Below are positions 10,005-18,876 of a stretch of DNA of 64,000 nt, one piece after another. Source of the stretch: Polaribacter aestuariivivens (GTDB lineage: Bacteria > Bacteroidota > Bacteroidia > Flavobacteriales > Flavobacteriaceae); the NCBI RefSeq assembly GCF_005885675.1, contig NZ_VANR01000006.1:124001-188000 (forward strand). The letters run 5' to 3'. Numbering within the stretch: position 1 is the first letter of the stretch; the number at the start of each line of letters is the position of its first letter. The notes beneath the pieces are model-generated. The model worked only from the letters and a program-made list of their open reading frames with translations. It was not told the origin of the DNA and made no database searches. A program made the position numbers and the translations under genes.

Positions 10005-10251
10005 TTTTTATAGTTTTCTCCAAACCTCCTTTTTTTATTAATATTGTAATTTTTAGGTTTAATTTTCATCAATTTCTTATCTTTAGTTAATTAAAATTAT
10101 TTAGTTAATATTCTTATTTTTTTCTTGATAAATGCTTTTTTCTTCATATTTTAGTGAGAGTTTTACGTATATCAAACGTTATCCGACTATAATTAAACCT
10201 TTTAAAAACATTATTTAGGGATTTTTGTTACGACACAAAAACTATCAACTT
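10005..10251. promoter_or_regulatory. Intergenic gap, probable end of sulfatase operon and promoter of the Calx-beta gene
   Basis: This 247-base very AT-rich gap separates the sulfatase operon from the Calx-beta lipoprotein gene. It contains several T-runs and a TATCTTTA sequence near 10079 that resembles a Bacteroidota -7 box, but no well-spaced -33 TTG and no strong hairpin were found. No gene is visible here. It most likely holds a promoter for the downstream genes. Confidence 0.3.
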
Positions 10252-11997
10252 ATGAAATTTAAATTTTTACTTCTGACTATTGTAACTTTTCTTTTTTTAT
10301 CTTCTTGTGAAGACACAGAAAATGAAAATACAGGAACGGCTATTGCCAATTTTTCTGTTACCGAATTAATAGAAATTGAAAACGCAACAAGTGCACTTAA
10401 CATCAATATTGGTTTAGATAATTTTAATCACGCTGGTGGAAAAGTAAATATTGAAATTTCTGGAGGAACTTACGGAACAGATTTTACAACAAGTACAGAA
10501 AGTGCTTCTTTTGAATTGGATATTGAAGCAGGAAGTTTAGTTTCTGTATTCACAATCTCTCCAGTTGACAATGAGCTAATTGAAGAAGACAAAACGTTAA
10601 CCATTACCATGACTAGTGCTTCTGGAGCTATTGAAGTTGGTGACAAAACAACAATTTCTTTTACAATTCTAGAAAACGACAATCCTTTGATTGCTATTGC
10701 TGGTTTTGAAAACGCTGTTGCTTCAATTGATGAAAATGCATCAAATGCTACAACTATAAATATTCCTTTCAATCAAGAATCTACAAACGGAGGAACTATT
10801 TCTATTGCAGCTTCTGGTGATGCAGTATATGGAACAGACTATACAGTTGCTGGTCAGACTTCTGGAACATTTATAGTAACAGTTCCAGCAGGTGCAACAG
10901 CAGCAAGTTTTGATATCTCTGCGATTGATAATACTGTTTTTGAAGCAGATAAAATGGTGACTTTTACCATTGAAGAAGTTACAGGAGGTTTATCCATAGG
11001 CCCAAACAAAGAAAGTGTTATAACCATTGTAAATGATGATGCAGCACCAAACCCTGTTGTAGATTTTAATGCTTCTAATACAACAACAATTGCAGAAAAT
11101 GCTGGCACATTAACTATTAATTTCGACTTATCTGAAGCAACAACTACAGATGCAACAATAGAGCTAACTGCTTCTGGAACAACAACTGTAGGTACAGACT
11201 TTACATTTGATGGTTCTTCAACAAATCCATATTCACTTACGATATCAGCAGGTGCTACAACAGCTAGTTTAAATATACCAATTACAGATGATACAGATTT
11301 TGAAGGAGATGAAACTATAATTTTAGATATAACGTCTGTTTCTGGAGGATTAGATGCAGGTGTAGACCAACAACAAATTACAATTACAATAACAGATGAT
11401 GACCCAGATCCATCACAATTGAATTATGTAGAAACGTTTGAATCTTTTGATGGTTCTGATACTTATTTAAATGATGTATTAAAGTATCAAAATGTATTGG
11501 TAACGCAAACTGTAGATGCTACAAAATTAATTGGTCTTATTAATAACAGTGGTAATTTTAGTGATGAGAATGACGTAAGTCAAGCTTCAGACAATGGTTT
11601 AAATTTATTTTACAATACAGGAAGCGATTCTTCTCTAAATGGAATTTTAGACAACGTAGTGATTACCCCACTTTTAACAGGTTTTGGAGACATTGATGTT
11701 TCTATAGATGCAGCTTATGCTTTTAGAAATCAAAATTCTGCAACAGTTACTTTCTATTGGTCACAAACTTATGATGGCTCAGGCACATTTACTGAAAGCG
11801 ATTGGACAGTTATGGGTACAGAAACAGCTTCAGACATGAATGGAGAAGGTTTTGGAAACAATTCTTACAAAAGAGAAAACTTCAGTATTTCTACTACAGC
11901 AAATTTTTACATAGCAATTAGAGTAAATCAAACAATAGACGATTCTAACTACAGAACTCGCTGGAGATTTGACAATATAAAAGCAGTTTCAAAATAA
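10252..11997 (+). CDS. Calx-beta repeat surface lipoprotein
   Basis: This 581-residue lipoprotein starts at the ATG at 10252; an upstream in-frame TTG at 10225 would spoil the signal peptide. The lipobox is LSSC (Cys19). Three tandem Calx-beta-type repeats follow, each ending in an acidic turn such as ILENDN, IVNDDA and ITDDDPD, which are calcium-binding features. The C-terminal ~180 residues form a beta-rich domain resembling choice-of-anchor/jelly-roll modules (NYVETFESFDG onward). Such proteins often sit beside Bacteroidota glycan-degradation genes and may bind polysaccharide at the surface. The binding partner is not known. Confidence 0.85.
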   Translation: MKFKFLLLTIVTFLFLSSCEDTENENTGTAIANFSVTELIEIENATSALNINIGLDNFNHAGGKVNIEISGGTYGTDFTTSTESASFELDIEAGSLVSVFTISPVDNELIEEDKTLTITMTSASGAIEVGDKTTISFTILENDNPLIAIAGFENAVASIDENASNATTINIPFNQESTNGGTISIAASGDAVYGTDYTVAGQTSGTFIVTVPAGATAASFDISAIDNTVFEADKMVTFTIEEVTGGLSIGPNKESVITIVNDDAAPNPVVDFNASNTTTIAENAGTLTINFDLSEATTTDATIELTASGTTTVGTDFTFDGSSTNPYSLTISAGATTASLNIPITDDTDFEGDETIILDITSVSGGLDAGVDQQQITITITDDDPDPSQLNYVETFESFDGSDTYLNDVLKYQNVLVTQTVDATKLIGLINNSGNFSDENDVSQASDNGLNLFYNTGSDSSLNGILDNVVITPLLTGFGDIDVSIDAAYAFRNQNSATVTFYWSQTYDGSGTFTESDWTVMGTETASDMNGEGFGNNSYKRENFSISTTANFYIAIRVNQTIDDSNYRTRWRFDNIKAVSK

Positions 11998-12016
11998 CTA
12001 ATAAAAAAATAATATC

Positions 12017-12364
12017 ATGAAAAAAGTAATATTTACACTTATTCTTTTAGTAGGTTTTTCAACAGCAAATTTTTCTCAATCAAAAAAAATGAAAGAGAAA
12101 GTTGAAGAAAAAGCAACAGAATTAGTTCAAAAACTAGACAATCAAATAAAAGCTGGTGATAAAAAATTAGGTTTGTCTGATGACCAAAAAGCAAAAATTA
12201 AAGCTATTCAAATAGAGCGCTTAATGGAAATTAAAAAACTTGGAAAAAATGCGAGTAAAGAAGATAAAAAAGAAGTGAATAAAAAACACAACCAAAAAAT
12301 TTATAAAGACATTTTAACCAAAGCACAAAAAAAAGCACGTAAAGAAGGTAAAGAAGACGAATAA
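12017..12364 (+). CDS. Small exported charged helical protein
   Basis: This 115-residue protein has a Sec signal peptide (residues 1-20, ending NFSQ). The mature part is almost all helix-forming and very rich in Lys and Glu, with LGLSDDQKAKIKAIQ reminiscent of the LTxxQ helices of Spy/CpxP-like periplasmic proteins. It lies 19 bases after the Calx-beta gene and 51 bases before the first T9SS cargo gene. Function is unknown; a periplasmic chaperone-like role is only an inference from composition. Confidence 0.72.
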   Translation: MKKVIFTLILLVGFSTANFSQSKKMKEKVEEKATELVQKLDNQIKAGDKKLGLSDDQKAKIKAIQIERLMEIKKLGKNASKEDKKEVNKKHNQKIYKDILTKAQKKARKEGKEDE

Positions 12365-12415
12365 ACAGAAAAAAGCCCCTATTTTTATTTATACTAACAA
12401 CAAAATAAGTACAAT

Positions 12416-13612
12416 ATGAAAAAAACTACTTTTCTATTTTTATTATTAATTCCTGTTTTAGGTTTTTCCCAATCTTGGGATTTTACTAATGATGCAGAAG
12501 GCTGGTCTGCTTCCTCATCAGATTTAACAGTAAATGCTACTTCAGTTACATTAACTACCAATGGAAACTCAAATCCAATTTTGGTTCAAGATGCAGCAGC
12601 TGTAAATGCTGAAACTAATAAAATTGTAGCAATAACCGTAAAAGTTAGTGCAAACGGACCTACATTTATGCGTGCTTCATATCCTAAAGATGGTGGAGGT
12701 AGAATATATAAATCAACCGTAATTACAAAAGATGATGTTGATTTTAAAACCTACTATATAGATGTTACAAATGCAAATTGGACAGGAACCGTTAACGACG
12801 TTAAAATTCATTTTAAAGAGGATAATGGATCTAACGGAGGATCTGACCATACCTCTACTGGAGAAACAGTTGAGATTGATAAAATTTCATTTATTAGCGA
12901 GATTCCAAGAGAAGAAAAAGAAAGTTATAATTTTGATACAGATGCAGAAGGTTGGGAACCAACAGGTGCTACAATAGCAGTTTCTTCTGGTGTTTTAACT
13001 ATAACTCCAACTGTTGGAGAAGCTGCTAAAATTGTACAGTCTACAAATAATATAGATGCCACTACAAATAAATATGTACATGTAACTTACAAAAATAATT
13101 CTACAACAAATGATGGCTTAAGATTTCAGTTTAGACATTCTGGAGATAATTATACAGCCTATATAGGAACAAATGAATCAATAAATACAAGTTCAACAGA
13201 TTTTGAAGTTTTAACCATAGACTTAACTGGTAAAACAGAGTGGACAGGATTAACGCAAGATTTTCAACTAGTTATTAGAGATTCTAATAATGGCAACAAG
13301 GCTTCTGCTGGAGATTTAGAAATAGATAGTATTATATTTAGCAACAACGCTACACTTTCTACAAATGAAGAAGTTTTATTTACTAAAAATTTATCTATTC
13401 ACCCAAATCCTGCAACAGATATCATCAACATTAAAACTAAGAATACCATATCAAAAGTGCTAATTTTTGATGTTACAGGAAAAAATATTTTGAATGCAAG
13501 TAATATTAAAGATAATACTTTAAATATTTCAAGTTTAAATTCTGGAATTTATTTTATGAAAATTTTAGATTCAAACAACTATAAAACAACAAGGAAATTA
13601 ATTAAAAACTAA
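12416..13612 (+). CDS. T9SS-secreted protein with two carbohydrate-binding-like domains
   Basis: This 398-residue secreted protein has a signal peptide (residues 1-18, ending GFSQ). It contains two similar beta-sandwich segments, each opening with a W-rich motif (WDFTNDAEGW near 21 and YNFDTDAEGW near 171), so the domain is duplicated inside the protein. The last ~75 residues are a type A Por secretion sorting domain: HPNPATDIINI, then a GKNIL-like strand, LNSGIYFMKI and a terminal KTTRKLIKN. It should be exported through the type IX system whose porU and porV genes lie later in the window. Glycan binding is inferred. Confidence 0.85.
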   Translation: MKKTTFLFLLLIPVLGFSQSWDFTNDAEGWSASSSDLTVNATSVTLTTNGNSNPILVQDAAAVNAETNKIVAITVKVSANGPTFMRASYPKDGGGRIYKSTVITKDDVDFKTYYIDVTNANWTGTVNDVKIHFKEDNGSNGGSDHTSTGETVEIDKISFISEIPREEKESYNFDTDAEGWEPTGATIAVSSGVLTITPTVGEAAKIVQSTNNIDATTNKYVHVTYKNNSTTNDGLRFQFRHSGDNYTAYIGTNESINTSSTDFEVLTIDLTGKTEWTGLTQDFQLVIRDSNNGNKASAGDLEIDSIIFSNNATLSTNEEVLFTKNLSIHPNPATDIINIKTKNTISKVLIFDVTGKNILNASNIKDNTLNISSLNSGIYFMKILDSNNYKTTRKLIKN

Positions 13613-13623
13613 ATGTAAAAATT

Positions 13624-15315
13624 ATGAGAAAAGCACTACTTATACTATGTTTTTTAGCCTCAATTGGTATAAAAGCGCAAATCACATCTGCGCAAAATGG
13701 AAATTGGAATCAAACTACAACTTGGGTTGGTGGTATCGTACCAACAGCTGCTGATAATGTAATAATAGAACATCAAGTAAAGGTGACTTCTACAAATGAA
13801 GCCGCTAATGACATTACGGTAAATGCTCCAAATGGACAATTATTGATAAATACAAGAAAGTCATTAACTATTAACGGAAATTTAGTTAATAACGACGTAA
13901 TTAGATTTAACACAGCTAATAATCAAGAAATGGGTTCACTTATATTAAAAGGAACATACACAGGAGGAGATGTTACTGCGAATTATAGACCTCAACTACC
14001 AAACGCTGATAATTGGTATTTAATTTCATCACCTCTCACGGACGCATCAATTTCTGATTTTATTACAGGTAGTAGTGTCATAAGACAAAATGCTAGTTTA
14101 GAAAATTCTATAGGTTTTTATAATGATGTAAATGCATCTGGATCCAAATATACATATTATACAGACGCTGCTGCTACAACAGCTGGAAATTTTACAGACG
14201 GGCAAGGTTACGCAGCTTTAGTTGACGCTCCAGTATCAGGTAACCAGCAATTCAAATTTCAAGGTCAAATAAATACAGGAAATGTTTCAATTCCAATAAC
14301 AGATAATTCTGGTGGTGGAAATGGTTTCAATTTGGTTGGAAACCCATATACTACCTCATTATTTGCAAATACAGATGGAGACGCAACTAACAATATTTTA
14401 ACTGTAAATACTGCAGTTTTAGAAGAAAATACACTTTGGTTTTATGATAATGCCTCAGGTACTTTTGTTACTAGAAATTTAGGTGATACAGGTTTTAGTA
14501 TTGCACCAGTTCAAGGTTTCTTTGTAAAAGCAAAAAATGGCGGTGCAGCAACTGAAAATTTTAGCATTACTGAAGATATGCAAACACATGTAGCTAGTGG
14601 TATTTTCTTTAAACCATCAGTGAATAGATTTCAAGTAGAATTAAATATTTCAAACGGAGTTAATGTCTCTAAAACCTCTGTAAGATATATTGATGGTACA
14701 AGTAAGAGTTTTGATAATGGCTACGATAGTTCAACTTTTAGCGGTTATTCTGTTAATAATTTAGAAATTTCTACCCAATTGGTTGAAAATAATACAGGTA
14801 AAAATTTAGCAATACAATCTTTACCAAACTCAAATTATGAAGATATGATTGTTCCAGTTGGAGTTGTTGCAGAAGCAGGAAAAGAAATAACGTTCACTGC
14901 TAATGCTCAAAACTTACCAAAAGGAATTAATGTGTATTTAGAAGATAGACTATTAAATACGTTTACACGTTTAGACGAAGCAAATGCAAACTACAAAGTT
15001 ACTTTAGATGATGCATCAAATGGAACTGGACGTTTTTACATGCATACAGCTTCTAAAGCATTAAGTACAGATACTGAGATTTTAAACAGTGTAAGCATTT
15101 ACAATACCAACAATAATAACTTAAGAATAGCTGGTTTACAAAATGGAGAAGCATCTGTAAATATCTTTAATATTTTAGGTAAGCAAGTATTAAGTACATC
15201 TTTTACTGCTAATGGAGCAAAAGATATTGCATTACCATCTTTAGCAAAAGGAGTTTACATTGTTCAGTTACAAAGCAATAGTGGAAAGTTGAGCAAAAAA
15301 ATTATTTTAGAATAG
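13624..15315 (+). CDS. Large T9SS-secreted surface protein
   Basis: This 563-residue protein has a signal peptide (residues 1-18, ending IKAQ). It opens with the pattern NGNWNQTTTWVGG seen in many Bacteroidota secreted beta-helix-like proteins (G8-like start). The central region includes NGFNLVGNPYTT, another motif common in T9SS cargo. The C-terminal type A sorting domain is clear: SVNIFNILGKQVL, LPSLAKGVYIVQL and a terminal KLSKKIILE. No catalytic motif was seen, so an adhesin or structural surface role is as likely as an enzyme. It lies 11 bases after the previous cargo gene and is probably in the same transcript. Confidence 0.84.
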   Translation: MRKALLILCFLASIGIKAQITSAQNGNWNQTTTWVGGIVPTAADNVIIEHQVKVTSTNEAANDITVNAPNGQLLINTRKSLTINGNLVNNDVIRFNTANNQEMGSLILKGTYTGGDVTANYRPQLPNADNWYLISSPLTDASISDFITGSSVIRQNASLENSIGFYNDVNASGSKYTYYTDAAATTAGNFTDGQGYAALVDAPVSGNQQFKFQGQINTGNVSIPITDNSGGGNGFNLVGNPYTTSLFANTDGDATNNILTVNTAVLEENTLWFYDNASGTFVTRNLGDTGFSIAPVQGFFVKAKNGGAATENFSITEDMQTHVASGIFFKPSVNRFQVELNISNGVNVSKTSVRYIDGTSKSFDNGYDSSTFSGYSVNNLEISTQLVENNTGKNLAIQSLPNSNYEDMIVPVGVVAEAGKEITFTANAQNLPKGINVYLEDRLLNTFTRLDEANANYKVTLDDASNGTGRFYMHTASKALSTDTEILNSVSIYNTNNNNLRIAGLQNGEASVNIFNILGKQVLSTSFTANGAKDIALPSLAKGVYIVQLQSNSGKLSKKIILE

Positions 15316-15343
15316 ATTAAAAATTTTTAAAACGATACAAATC

Positions 15344-15517
15344 ATGAAAAAAAATATAAAAAACACTCAACAAGAACAAATTTCTCGTAAAGACGCTATT
15401 AAAAAAATTGGTAATTACGGTAAATACGCAGCCTTAACTGCACTAGGAACATATATGATTTTAAATCCTCAAAAAGCACAGGCACAAAGTCCTGAAGCTC
15501 CTGGAACAGGGTTTTAA
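15344..15517 (+). CDS. 57-residue exported peptide precursor candidate
   Basis: This short gene encodes 57 residues and sits 28 bases after the T9SS cargo gene, directly before a strong terminator. The N-terminus is Lys-rich and contains SRKDAIKK, which resembles the twin-arginine consensus S-R-R-x-F-L-K with Lys in the second position. A modest hydrophobic stretch (YAALTALGTYMIL) and KAQAQ follow, so cleavage after AQA would release a tail of only about ten residues ending PGTGF. Good codon use and a clean ATG support a real gene. Similar small proteins occur downstream of T9SS genes in relatives, from memory; function is unknown. Confidence 0.7.
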   Translation: MKKNIKNTQQEQISRKDAIKKIGNYGKYAALTALGTYMILNPQKAQAQSPEAPGTGF

Positions 15518-15535
15518 ATAATCTTATAAATTCAT

Positions 15536-15570
15536 AAAAAAAACCAACTCAAAATGAGTTGGTTTTTTTA
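15536..15570. terminator. Bidirectional rho-independent terminator
   Basis: A perfect stem of AAAACCAACTC and its complement around an AAAA loop is followed by a T-run on both strands. It separates the polysaccharide operon from the convergent formylglycine-generating-enzyme gene. Confidence 0.9.
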
Positions 15571-15603
15571 TGTACAGATATTAAAAATAAAGAAATTTAA
15601 TCT

Positions 15604-16704
15604 TTATTTTTTTTGATTCAATACCATTTCTTTTGTTGCTACGGTTCTAAAACCAATGTGATCAGAACTAGAACTTGGTTCCATTCCCATTCTTGCAGAA
15701 ATTCGATAACTCGCACAATATGATTCGTGACATAAAAAAGAACCACCTTTCATTACACGTTCCAATTGATATGGATTTGAAGGTGTATATGATTTTTCAG
15801 CTCCTTTTGGATTTTTTAAAACTTCATTAGGGTTTATACTTTGATAGTAGTTTACATTAAACAAATCTGTTGTCATTTCCCATACATTTCCTGCCATATC
15901 ATAAATTCCTAAATTGTTTGGTGGATATGATTTTATTGGTGAAATATATTCAAAACCGTCTTCAGAAATATTATTAGTTGGAAACTGACCTTGCCAAGTA
16001 TTTGCATTTGAATTTAAAGCACTTTCGTCATTACCCCAAACAAATGTATTATTTTTATTGTTTCCTTGAGCTGCAGACTCCCATTCAGCCTCCGTAGGCA
16101 ATCTTCTATTCGCCCATTTGCAATATGCTAAAGCATCGTCATAACTAACATGTACAACAGGAAAATTATCTTTACCTTCAATAGTACTTCCAGGACCTTC
16201 TGGTTGCTTCCAATTAGCACCAATTTTCCAAGTCCACCATTGCTGGTAATTATTCATAGAAACTACTTTACCAGCATTTTTATTAAAAATTAAACTTCCT
16301 GGTTGTAAAATTGAATCTGCAGGCTTAAGTGTATTTGGTGGTAAATCTTTTTTTATTTCATCCCAATCAATAGGTTTTTCTGCAGTAGTTATATAATTTG
16401 TAGCTTCTACAAACTTTCTAAATTGTGTATTGGTTACTTCATGTGCATCAATATAAAAACCATCAACATACACATTATGTGCAGGTTTTTCACGCATCAT
16501 AGCAAATTTATCTCCTTCTTTTGCACCCATTAAAAAAGTTTTACTTTCTACCCAAACCATTCCTTCTGGATCAGTAATATTTGCATTTACTTCTGTATTA
16601 TTTTTATTTTCAACATCGGTTTTAGTTTCTTTCTTTTTATCACATGAAATAAAAAAAACGAACACGAAAACAAACTTCAAACAGTTTTTATATGTATTAA
16701 ACAT
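15604..16704 (-). CDS. Formylglycine-generating enzyme (sulfatase-modifying factor), lipoprotein
   Basis: This enzyme oxidises the Cys of the C-x-P/A-S-R motif in sulfatases to formylglycine. The 366-residue protein has a lipoprotein signal with FISC (Cys21), then a full FGE-sulfatase fold: GMVWVESKTFLMG, HEVTNTQF, RLPTEAEWE and DMAGNVWE. Near the C-terminus GGSFLCHESYC places Cys325 and Cys330 five residues apart, as in the two catalytic cysteines of characterised FGEs, so this is a likely active enzyme and not only a fold relative. It converges on the operon holding four sulfatases. The exported location is unusual for a bacterial FGE and is discussed in the findings. Confidence 0.92.
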   Translation of the reverse strand: MFNTYKNCLKFVFVFVFFISCDKKKETKTDVENKNNTEVNANITDPEGMVWVESKTFLMGAKEGDKFAMMREKPAHNVYVDGFYIDAHEVTNTQFRKFVEATNYITTAEKPIDWDEIKKDLPPNTLKPADSILQPGSLIFNKNAGKVVSMNNYQQWWTWKIGANWKQPEGPGSTIEGKDNFPVVHVSYDDALAYCKWANRRLPTEAEWESAAQGNNKNNTFVWGNDESALNSNANTWQGQFPTNNISEDGFEYISPIKSYPPNNLGIYDMAGNVWEMTTDLFNVNYYQSINPNEVLKNPKGAEKSYTPSNPYQLERVMKGGSFLCHESYCASYRISARMGMEPSSSSDHIGFRTVATKEMVLNQKK

Positions 16705-16813
16705 TTACATTTTTTTAGTAGTTATTAATATTACAAATGTACAGATTGAATTGCTAGATAGAAATGAATTTTATGAAAAATTCACCCATTATTAAAGCCT
16801 ATAGTCACTTACA

Positions 16814-16856
16814 CTAAACAAAACTTATTTAACAAAACATTATTGTTTAACAAAAC
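16814..16856. promoter_or_regulatory. Three direct repeats upstream of the TetR-type gene
   Basis: The 200-base divergent gap between the FGE gene and the TetR-type gene contains CTAAACAAAAC (16814-16824) and two identical TTTAACAAAAC copies (16828-16838 and 16846-16856). A TATCTTTA -7-like box follows at 16879-16886. The repeats are a plausible operator for autoregulation, but no binding data can be inferred from the sequence. Confidence 0.45.
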
Positions 16857-16904
16857 TTAAATTTTATTAAACATTCGTATCTTTACATAAAATTCATAAA
16901 AGTC

Positions 16905-17561
16905 ATGGCCCGAAAAAAAAATATAAGTAAAGATCAGTTAATTAATTGGTACATGGAGTTTGTACTTGAAAACAACCATCAACCAAAATCCGTTTTTAGT
17001 TTTGCAAAAGACAATAATTTTGAAGAAAGTGATTTCTACAAATTTTATGGTTCTTTTGAAGCTATTGAAGAAGCTATTTTTTCAGAATTCTTTAATCATA
17101 CCATAACGGTTTTACAAAAAAGCGAAGAGTTTGAAAATTATGATGCCAGAAATAAACTACTAATTTTCTATTTTACCTTTTTTGAAATATTAACAGCAAA
17201 CAGAAGTTACGTGGTTTATGCACTAGAAAATAATAAAAAAGATATTAAAAAATTAAAGTCTTTAAAGAACTTACGTAAGCAATACATACAATTTGTTGAA
17301 GATTTAAATATTGAAAGAATTGAATTAAAACAAGAAACATTAGAGAAAATTCAAAATACTTCTATCAAAGAATCTTCGTGGATGCATTTATTAATAACCT
17401 TAAAATTTTGGTTAGATGATACATCTCCTTCTTTTGAAAAAACAGATATTTTTATCGAAAAGTCAATAAATGCACGTTTTGATTTGATGGACATAAAACC
17501 TCTGAAAAGTATTATTGATTTTGGAAAATTCATTTTAAAAGAAAAAGTGAATTTTAACTAA
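16905..17561 (+). CDS. TetR-family-like transcriptional regulator
   Basis: This 218-residue protein has an N-terminal helix-turn-helix region (residues 1-50) with the TetR-like pattern of helix, SVFSFAKDNNFEESDFYKFYGS and a Phe/Glu-rich helix, followed by an all-helical ligand-binding-type domain. It lies 10 bases before the ABC1 kinase-like gene and starts a long co-directional cluster of photolyases and oxidative-stress genes, so it is the best candidate for a local regulator. Direct repeats upstream could be its operator. The inducer is unknown; a flavin, porphyrin or light-derived signal is only speculation. Confidence 0.8.
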   Translation: MARKKNISKDQLINWYMEFVLENNHQPKSVFSFAKDNNFEESDFYKFYGSFEAIEEAIFSEFFNHTITVLQKSEEFENYDARNKLLIFYFTFFEILTANRSYVVYALENNKKDIKKLKSLKNLRKQYIQFVEDLNIERIELKQETLEKIQNTSIKESSWMHLLITLKFWLDDTSPSFEKTDIFIEKSINARFDLMDIKPLKSIIDFGKFILKEKVNFN

Positions 17562-17571
17562 ATAAAAAACC

Positions 17572-18876
17572 ATGAAAACGATAGATTCCATACCAACATC
17601 AAAAATGCAACGCGCCAGTAAACTAGTAACTACTGGAGCAAAAATTGGTGTAAATTATTTAAAATATTATGGAGATAAAATTACCAAAACAGAAGTTGAA
17701 GCCAAAGCAAGATTGAATGAAAATAATGCAGAAGATATTTACGATGGTTTAAAAAAGCTAAAAGGAAGTGCTTTAAAAGTAGCACAAATGTTAAGCATGG
17801 AAAAAAGTATTTTACCCGCAGCATACGTGGAAAAGTTTTCACTTTCTCAATTTTCTGTTCCTCCTTTATCACCTGCATTAGTTACCAAAACTTTTAAAAA
17901 ATATTTTGGAAAAAATCCAAACGAAATCTACGATAAATTTAATGACGTTTCTGTAAATGCAGCAAGCATTGGGCAAGTACATAAAGCAGAAAAAGATGGT
18001 AAAAAATTAGCTGTTAAAATTCAATACCCAGGAGTTGCAGAAAGTATCGCTTCAGATTTATCATTAGTAAAACCAATAGCTATTAAAATGTTTAATATTA
18101 GAGGAAAAGACTCTGATAAATATTTTAAAGAGGTTGAAAACAAATTGGTTGAAGAAACGAATTATGTTTTAGAAGTTGAGCAAAGTAAAGCAATTGTAGA
18201 TGCTTGTAAACATATACCAAATTTAAATTTCCCTAATTATTATCCAGAATTATCTTCAGATAGAATAATTACTATGGATTGGATGAATGGAGTTCATTTG
18301 TCGGAATTTAAATTCAAAAACCAAGAAGTCGCCAATAAATTAGGTCAAGCTCTGTGGGATTTTTACATGTTTCAAATTCATAACTTAAAAAAAGTTCATG
18401 CAGATCCTCACCCAGGAAACTTCTTGATTTCTCCAGAAAATGAGTTGATTGTAATTGATTTTGGCTGTATGAAAACCATTCCTAATGATTTTTATGTTCC
18501 TTATTTTGAATTAGCTAAAAAAGAAAACTTAGCAAATGCAGCATATTTTGAACAAAAATTATTTGAATTAGAAATTTTAAGAAAAGATGATTCAGAAGAA
18601 GAACTCATCTTTTTTAGAGCTATGTTTCACGAAATGTTAAGCCTTTTCACACAACCTTTCCACCAAGAAACTTTTGATTTTTCTGACGAAGTATTTTTTG
18701 GGAAACTTTCTGAATTAGGGGCAAAATATTCAAAAAGTACAGAGCTAAAAAATATGAATGGCAATAGAGGCTCTAAACACTTTATATATATAAATAGAAC
18801 CTTTTTTGGTTTGTACAACTTAATGCATGACTTAAAAGCGAAAGATGTAAAAATAAATAACTACAAATCTTTATAA
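17572..18876 (+). CDS. ABC1/AarF/UbiB-family atypical kinase-like protein
   Basis: This 434-residue protein belongs to the UbiB/COQ8 protein-kinase-like family. An N-terminal KLKGSALKVAQMLS motif replaces the usual KxGQ signature region. VNAASIGQVH is the Ala-rich nucleotide-binding loop, AVKIQYPGV holds the kinase Lys, HADPHPGNFL is the catalytic loop and VIDFGCMK is the DFG motif. Family members support quinone biosynthesis or lipid homeostasis and have ATPase activity. It is flanked by a TetR-type gene and a flavin reductase whose ATG overlaps its stop by one base, so all are likely co-transcribed. Confidence 0.9.
   Translation: MKTIDSIPTSKMQRASKLVTTGAKIGVNYLKYYGDKITKTEVEAKARLNENNAEDIYDGLKKLKGSALKVAQMLSMEKSILPAAYVEKFSLSQFSVPPLSPALVTKTFKKYFGKNPNEIYDKFNDVSVNAASIGQVHKAEKDGKKLAVKIQYPGVAESIASDLSLVKPIAIKMFNIRGKDSDKYFKEVENKLVEETNYVLEVEQSKAIVDACKHIPNLNFPNYYPELSSDRIITMDWMNGVHLSEFKFKNQEVANKLGQALWDFYMFQIHNLKKVHADPHPGNFLISPENELIVIDFGCMKTIPNDFYVPYFELAKKENLANAAYFEQKLFELEILRKDDSEEELIFFRAMFHEMLSLFTQPFHQETFDFSDEVFFGKLSELGAKYSKSTELKNMNGNRGSKHFIYINRTFFGLYNLMHDLKAKDVKINNYKSL

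Noticed and set aside
10079-10086. Promoter TATCTTTA before the Calx-beta gene
   Set aside because: Mismatch at the last base and no TTG at proper spacing; kept only as a weak remark.
10470-11108. Long antisense reading frames over the Calx-beta gene
   Set aside because: They mirror the repeats of the coding strand, lack starts with signals or family motifs, and have no separate promoter.
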